In this document: piece by piece, positions 42,598-45,958 of the stretch | Layout of the letters: each line of letters starts with the position of its first letter | Numbering within the stretch: the first letter of the stretch is position 1 | Assembly: GCA_001579985.1 (NCBI GenBank) | Contig: LRSR01008198.1 | Location: 1 to 45,958 of the forward strand | Reading direction: 5' to 3' | Length of the DNA: 45,958 nt | Source: Hypsibius dujardini | Lineage: Eukaryota; Tardigrada; Eutardigrada; Parachela; Hypsibiidae | Notes under the pieces: model-generated | Databases searched by the model: none | What the model saw: the letters and a program-made list of their open reading frames with translations, nothing else | Told to the model about the DNA's origin: nothing | Position numbers and translations under genes: made by a program

Positions 42598-44868
42598 TTA
42601 AGAGTCACATCCCGGTGATCTCGGACCCTGCAGCAGAGCAAACAATGCAGTTAGTGGTACGTGAAGATAACGCAAGGTACGAACATCCTCTTCCCAGACG
42701 GACGGATTGACTAACAGACAGACAGACAGACAGATCGACAGACAGACAGACAGACTAAGCAGACAGACAGACAGAGAGACAGAGAGACAGAGAGACAGAG
42801 AGACAGATGCCAACTAATGCACGAAGTGGGGGGAATCGTTAAATACAGAACTACAAGACTAAGCTAGAGACATTTAGATAATGAAACCGGAGAGCATACC
42901 CAGACTGGACGAGGTCTAGACCTGTTTTAAAAATGCCGTGGGGGCCTGAATTTTCTAGTATACACTGATTTTATGTGATTCTGCCTGAACTCCGACCATG
43001 TATTTATGGGAAATCTACCGGCCCGGTGATGGGGGATTGTGTTCTCTTCTTCTACGCTGTACTCGGTTAATCGATATCATCCGTACCTTGTAAGTGTCGC
43101 AAATCAACTTTCTGAGATCATTGGTGGCTTGATCCTGGATGTCTTGCGTATGAACACCGTTTACAACTACCCATGGCACCCAGTTCAACTTTGGTTTCAA
43201 GCTGTCGGTCCGCTGGGCCATAATGTGCTGCAGCTTATTACCGGCACTGCTGGTTGAACAGGTTTCTATCGGCGCCCACTCCACACCAACGTCCTTCGCG
43301 CACTAAAATATACAGTTGAAAGTTGTTGGATACAAAGTGGAATAGGTACTTCACAATAATGTGTAGCATACTAACTATTACTGGTAATAATATACGTACA
43401 GATGGTCCGGCCCCGGCGGAATCATGTGATACCATCATGCAATTTACGAAACTGAGCGCCAAATTGCGATCCTTCCCTTCACACAGACTTATAGCGCATG
43501 TCTGAAAAACACAGCCTCTTTTCAGCGAAAAGGGATTCTAGAAAGGATTAAGAACTAAGTTCGGACCTGAATGATGTTGCCCTTGCATTCATTGGGGCCA
43601 TGTTGACAAGTAAAGACATATTCGTTGCCGTCTTGACGCTCCTGAAATGAGCAAGCGCTAGGTCGAGCATCCAAGGCAGTCCGATTCCGGTGGATCTATT
43701 CAATTTACTTACCGTGGCTTTTCCGTACGGAACCAAGGACATGTTAACGATTCCTCCGACCTTCTGAAACGCCGGAAATACCTGCAAAATAGAGAGCCCA
43801 AACGTCACTTTTTGTTTACACACCTTGCGTTGACCGAATTAAGCACTGCAACTCGGGAGTTGAACAACAGCCATCCGTCGAACGAGTGTAATGGCTTAGC
43901 TCGGTTAGCGCAAGGTTTTTGCCACGTGTGTATTTCATTCGAATAACAGGTAACAATTACAGGGCACTTAATAACAACGAAAAACTAGCCAGCAACCGTA
44001 CGGGATATCAGTTCGGCGATTTCCGACAGTCAACTTACCTGCTCAATAATAAATTCCTTGCTATCACGGCATAAAACTTCGTAGAAGACTTCCACCAGGA
44101 CCAGCGGCGTGTCCGTTTGTTTAGCAGCCGCAGCGTCCTTCTTCTGTTGGCTCAACGCTTCACAATTGGCAGAAACCTAGAAAAAAAACGTTACTTCATA
44201 ATCTGTAAATGAAGAGGGAAAAGACCAAACTCTAGTTCTGCTTACCAGATGTTCTAAGCTTAAAACATGCGCCTTTAGCAATTTAATAAGGAAAAAGCTT
44301 AGATTGATCGCTTGATTGATGCATTCCACAACCATGGGCGATATTTTGCCTTCACGTTCGGCATTGATTGTTTGATTACATAGTACAAACTTTCGACTGA
44401 ATGTAATGCAACGATCGCGGTTGATCGTTTGATTGATTCACTTATTGCGTCAAGTAATGTCTTTTCTATGCATGCGAACAGCTTACTAACTACTTTTTAC
44501 CAGCTGCACTGCTGCAGACATCATTACATCTATTTAAAAACTACACCGCAACAAAGCGAAAACTAATTGATCGACGTACGTACCCTGCAAGCGTCAATGA
44601 CTTGTTGTTCGAGCAGACATAACTCCGTCACGGGTTTGGCACATAATTTCTCATCAAAAACGTCCGCCAAACTTCCGAAATAATAGCGATACGCAAGAAA
44701 AAGAATACTAATCGCCAACAAGAGCGAAAACACCTCCAGCAAGTAGCGTGGCCGACCGGTCGCCTTCCAAAACTTTAGCGGATGCGGAGAATTTTGCCGT
44801 CGATGGGAAGCCATGAAGTGAACAAAATCTGCACGATCAATAAAGGCATCCGTGTGGACTTTAGTCAT
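42598..44868 (-). CDS. GILT-like thiol reductase with signal anchor and CxxS site
   Basis: Seven exons (44868-44584, 44176-44039, 43781-43713, 43641-43567, 43501-43400, 43302-43087, 42627-42598), all joined at phase 0, encode 304 residues. GILT enzymes reduce disulfides in lysosomes. The family signature CQHGPNECKGN (residues 176-186) is intact, as are VEVFYEVLC, VNMSLVPYGKA, the SLCEGKD/CAKDVGVEW core, KPKLNWVPWVVVNG, and a short last exon ending GPRSPGCDS, like the usual GxKPxxC tail. The active site reads CRDS (residues 131-134), so the second cysteine of CxxC is serine. In place of a cleavable signal peptide the N-terminus has about 42 polar residues then a single hydrophobic helix (LLEVFSLLLAISILFLAY), suggesting a type II membrane anchor. 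Exon 7 codes only nine residues and is supported mainly by that tail. Confidence 0.93.
42713..42807. repeat. CAGA/GAGACA microsatellite (GILT intron 6)
   Basis: Runs of caga followed by gagacaga units, inside the intron before the last GILT exon. No coding meaning. Confidence 0.9.
43818..43932. mobile_element. Inverted-repeat MITE-like element, family A copy 3 (GILT intron 2)
   Basis: Begins acaccttgcgttgaccgaat and ends tcggttagcgcaaggttttt followed by gccacgtgtg. It is in the opposite orientation to copies 1 and 2 and has lost the outermost bases of its left end. Confidence 0.85.
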
Positions 44869-45316
44869 GTGTCACTCCACGGAAAGCAAAGAGGATTTAT
44901 AATAAAATGCGACTTTTGGCAATCTAGAAAATCCAAGTCGAGGGATCCTCAATTGATGGGAGGGATTTTCATTAATCAGAGATTTTCAATTAATCCTAGT
45001 AATGTTTTCGTTTTCTGTGATTTCCACGCCCCCTTTTGCACACCCACATCGCAGCGTTAAATTTATGGGTTTTCAGTTTTTAGAGGGCTATATAATGACA
45101 AATGGGCTCTCCAAACAGCTGATTGGCGTGCTAAATGTGCTGTGTGGGTGTAATCGCATTTCCTGGGAACTTACAAAATTCATCATTCGTTTGCATTTTT
45201 TTCTCCTGGAATAAAACGGCTATCGATCCCTTCATTCCCTGTTACATAAACTTACTACGCCTCATGCTTCTTTCACGAAAACGAGCCCTTCTTATGCTGT
45301 AACTTAGGACGACGGA
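44869..45316. other. Divergent intergenic region between GILT and TBCC
   Basis: The two genes diverge here, so this stretch should hold both promoters. I see an AT-rich sequence with a short tataatga near 45091 but no assignable element. Confidence 0.4.
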
Positions 45317-45958
45317 ATGGCGAATTCAAACACTCCTCTTCACCATGAGATCCACGTCGCGGAGGATCTAGCCTTGCCCTCGAAACGCGCGGCTGTCTAT
45401 AAAATCGTCCAATCCGTCAAGGATGATCTCACATCGGTGGAAGAAAGGCTTGGGGAAATTGCGGCTGGCACAACTACCTCGACGGGCAGTGACGGGAAGG
45501 TAGTGGAAGATCTTGCGAAGACACTGCAGCAGCTGCAGGCCACGCTGGGAGACACGGCGGAATATCTGCCAGCCTTCGAACAGCGTCTCCTCCAGACGCG
45601 GATCTTCAATGCCAGTCGTGTGCTATCTGATAGACGAAGTCAAGCCAACGCCAGTCAAGGATTTTCGTTTCGGAGGGCACCCAAAACAGGAAAATTGTCG
45701 AAGACGTCCCTGGTCGGTTCCGATCTGCCCGATGCCGTTTTGGCCACTTCCAAGACAGTTTCCAGCAACAGTGGCCTTTCTATCGATCAAGGGGATACCA
45801 TTGGGATGCAAAATTGCAGCGGTGTGGAGAAGAAATTTGAACGAAGTGTGTTGCGCGGTAAAGATGTAGTCTTGTCTTCCCTGGTGGACTGCAAAATTTT
45901 CCTCGAAGGAACCGCTTCGACGTTGAATCTGAAGAATTTGAAGGGGTGTTTGGTGATT
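45317..45958 (+). CDS. TBCC: Tubulin-folding cofactor C (TBCC), 5' part
   Basis: Open from ATG at 45317 to the window end, 214 codons without an intron, so the gene is cut at its 3' side. TBCC is the GTPase-activating cofactor that, with cofactors D and E, releases folded alpha/beta-tubulin. Residues 1-100 are helical and charged (VQSVKDDLTSVEERLGEI, LAKTLQQLQATLGD, LPAFEQRLLQTRIFN), matching the N-terminal spectrin-like tubulin-binding domain. After a Ser-rich linker with FSFRRAPK, the beta-helix C-CAP/cofactor C domain begins, with GVEKKFERSVLRGKDVVLSS, LVDCKIFLEGTASTLNLKNL and KGCLVI. The catalytic arginine of the family would lie beyond the window. A TBCCD1 or RP2 relative is less likely given the N-terminal helical domain. 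Confidence 0.84.
   Translation, partial: MANSNTPLHHEIHVAEDLALPSKRAAVYKIVQSVKDDLTSVEERLGEIAAGTTTSTGSDGKVVEDLAKTLQQLQATLGDTAEYLPAFEQRLLQTRIFNASRVLSDRRSQANASQGFSFRRAPKTGKLSKTSLVGSDLPDAVLATSKTVSSNSGLSIDQGDTIGMQNCSGVEKKFERSVLRGKDVVLSSLVDCKIFLEGTASTLNLKNLKGCLVI

Overview
This is a eukaryotic nuclear window, almost certainly from a small-genome invertebrate animal. Nearly every recognisable gene is split by short GT..AG introns with exact reading-frame joins. The set is metazoan: TRIC cation channel, DGCR8/Pasha, RpS4, FAN1, LIPT2, a fuseless-like membrane protein, GILT and tubulin cofactor C. Gene density, short introns, short AATC-type runs and many tiny inverted-repeat elements would suit a tardigrade or similar ecdysozoan, but that placement is inference. 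There are no bacterial operons, no CRISPR array and no convincing RNA gene.

Layout. 1-1820: two low-complexity secretory or structural genes on the minus strand, one Thr/Tyr-repeat (partial) and one Gly/Met-repeat. 1821-3928: gene-free, with an 18-bp tandem array. 3929-6068: TRIC channel (+, 7 exons). 7319-10774: monocarboxylate transporter (-, 4 exons). 10775-15299: mostly non-coding with one or two weakly supported minus exons. 15300-18814: DGCR8 (-, 5 exons). 19423-21091: RpS4 (-, 6 exons, the first carrying only the ATG). 22122-23683: BTB-like protein (-, 2 exons). 23684-27062: repeat-rich with a few unassigned coding-like pieces. 27063-28130: a bacterial-looking methyltransferase with introns (-, 3 exons). 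28131-30363: palindromic and tandem repeats. 30364-33105: seven-finger C2H2 protein (+, 10 exons). 33268-37595: FAN1 nuclease (-, 5 exons) with LIPT2 (+, 2 exons) nested inside FAN1 intron 2. 37596-38623: possible small secreted Cys-rich gene. 38624-41668: fuseless-like membrane protein (+, 4 exons). 42598-44868: GILT-like protein (-, 7 exons). 45317-end: tubulin cofactor C (+, runs off the window).

The genes do not form one pathway. They are unrelated housekeeping and cell-biology functions: miRNA processing, translation, DNA crosslink repair, mitochondrial lipoylation, ER/SR ion balance, lysosomal thiol chemistry and tubulin folding.

The most notable content beyond the genes is a set of at least five families of short non-autonomous inverted-repeat (MITE-like) elements, mostly in introns, several with two or more copies in this window. 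Others are the opposite-strand nested LIPT2 gene, a FAN1 lacking the N-terminal UBZ region, a GILT with CxxS instead of CxxC and a signal anchor, an intron-bearing methyltransferase with a bacterial look, and a two-fold internal repeat in the fuseless-like protein. Exon coordinates were derived by hand from splice signals, frame continuity and family similarity recalled from knowledge; no alignment was run.
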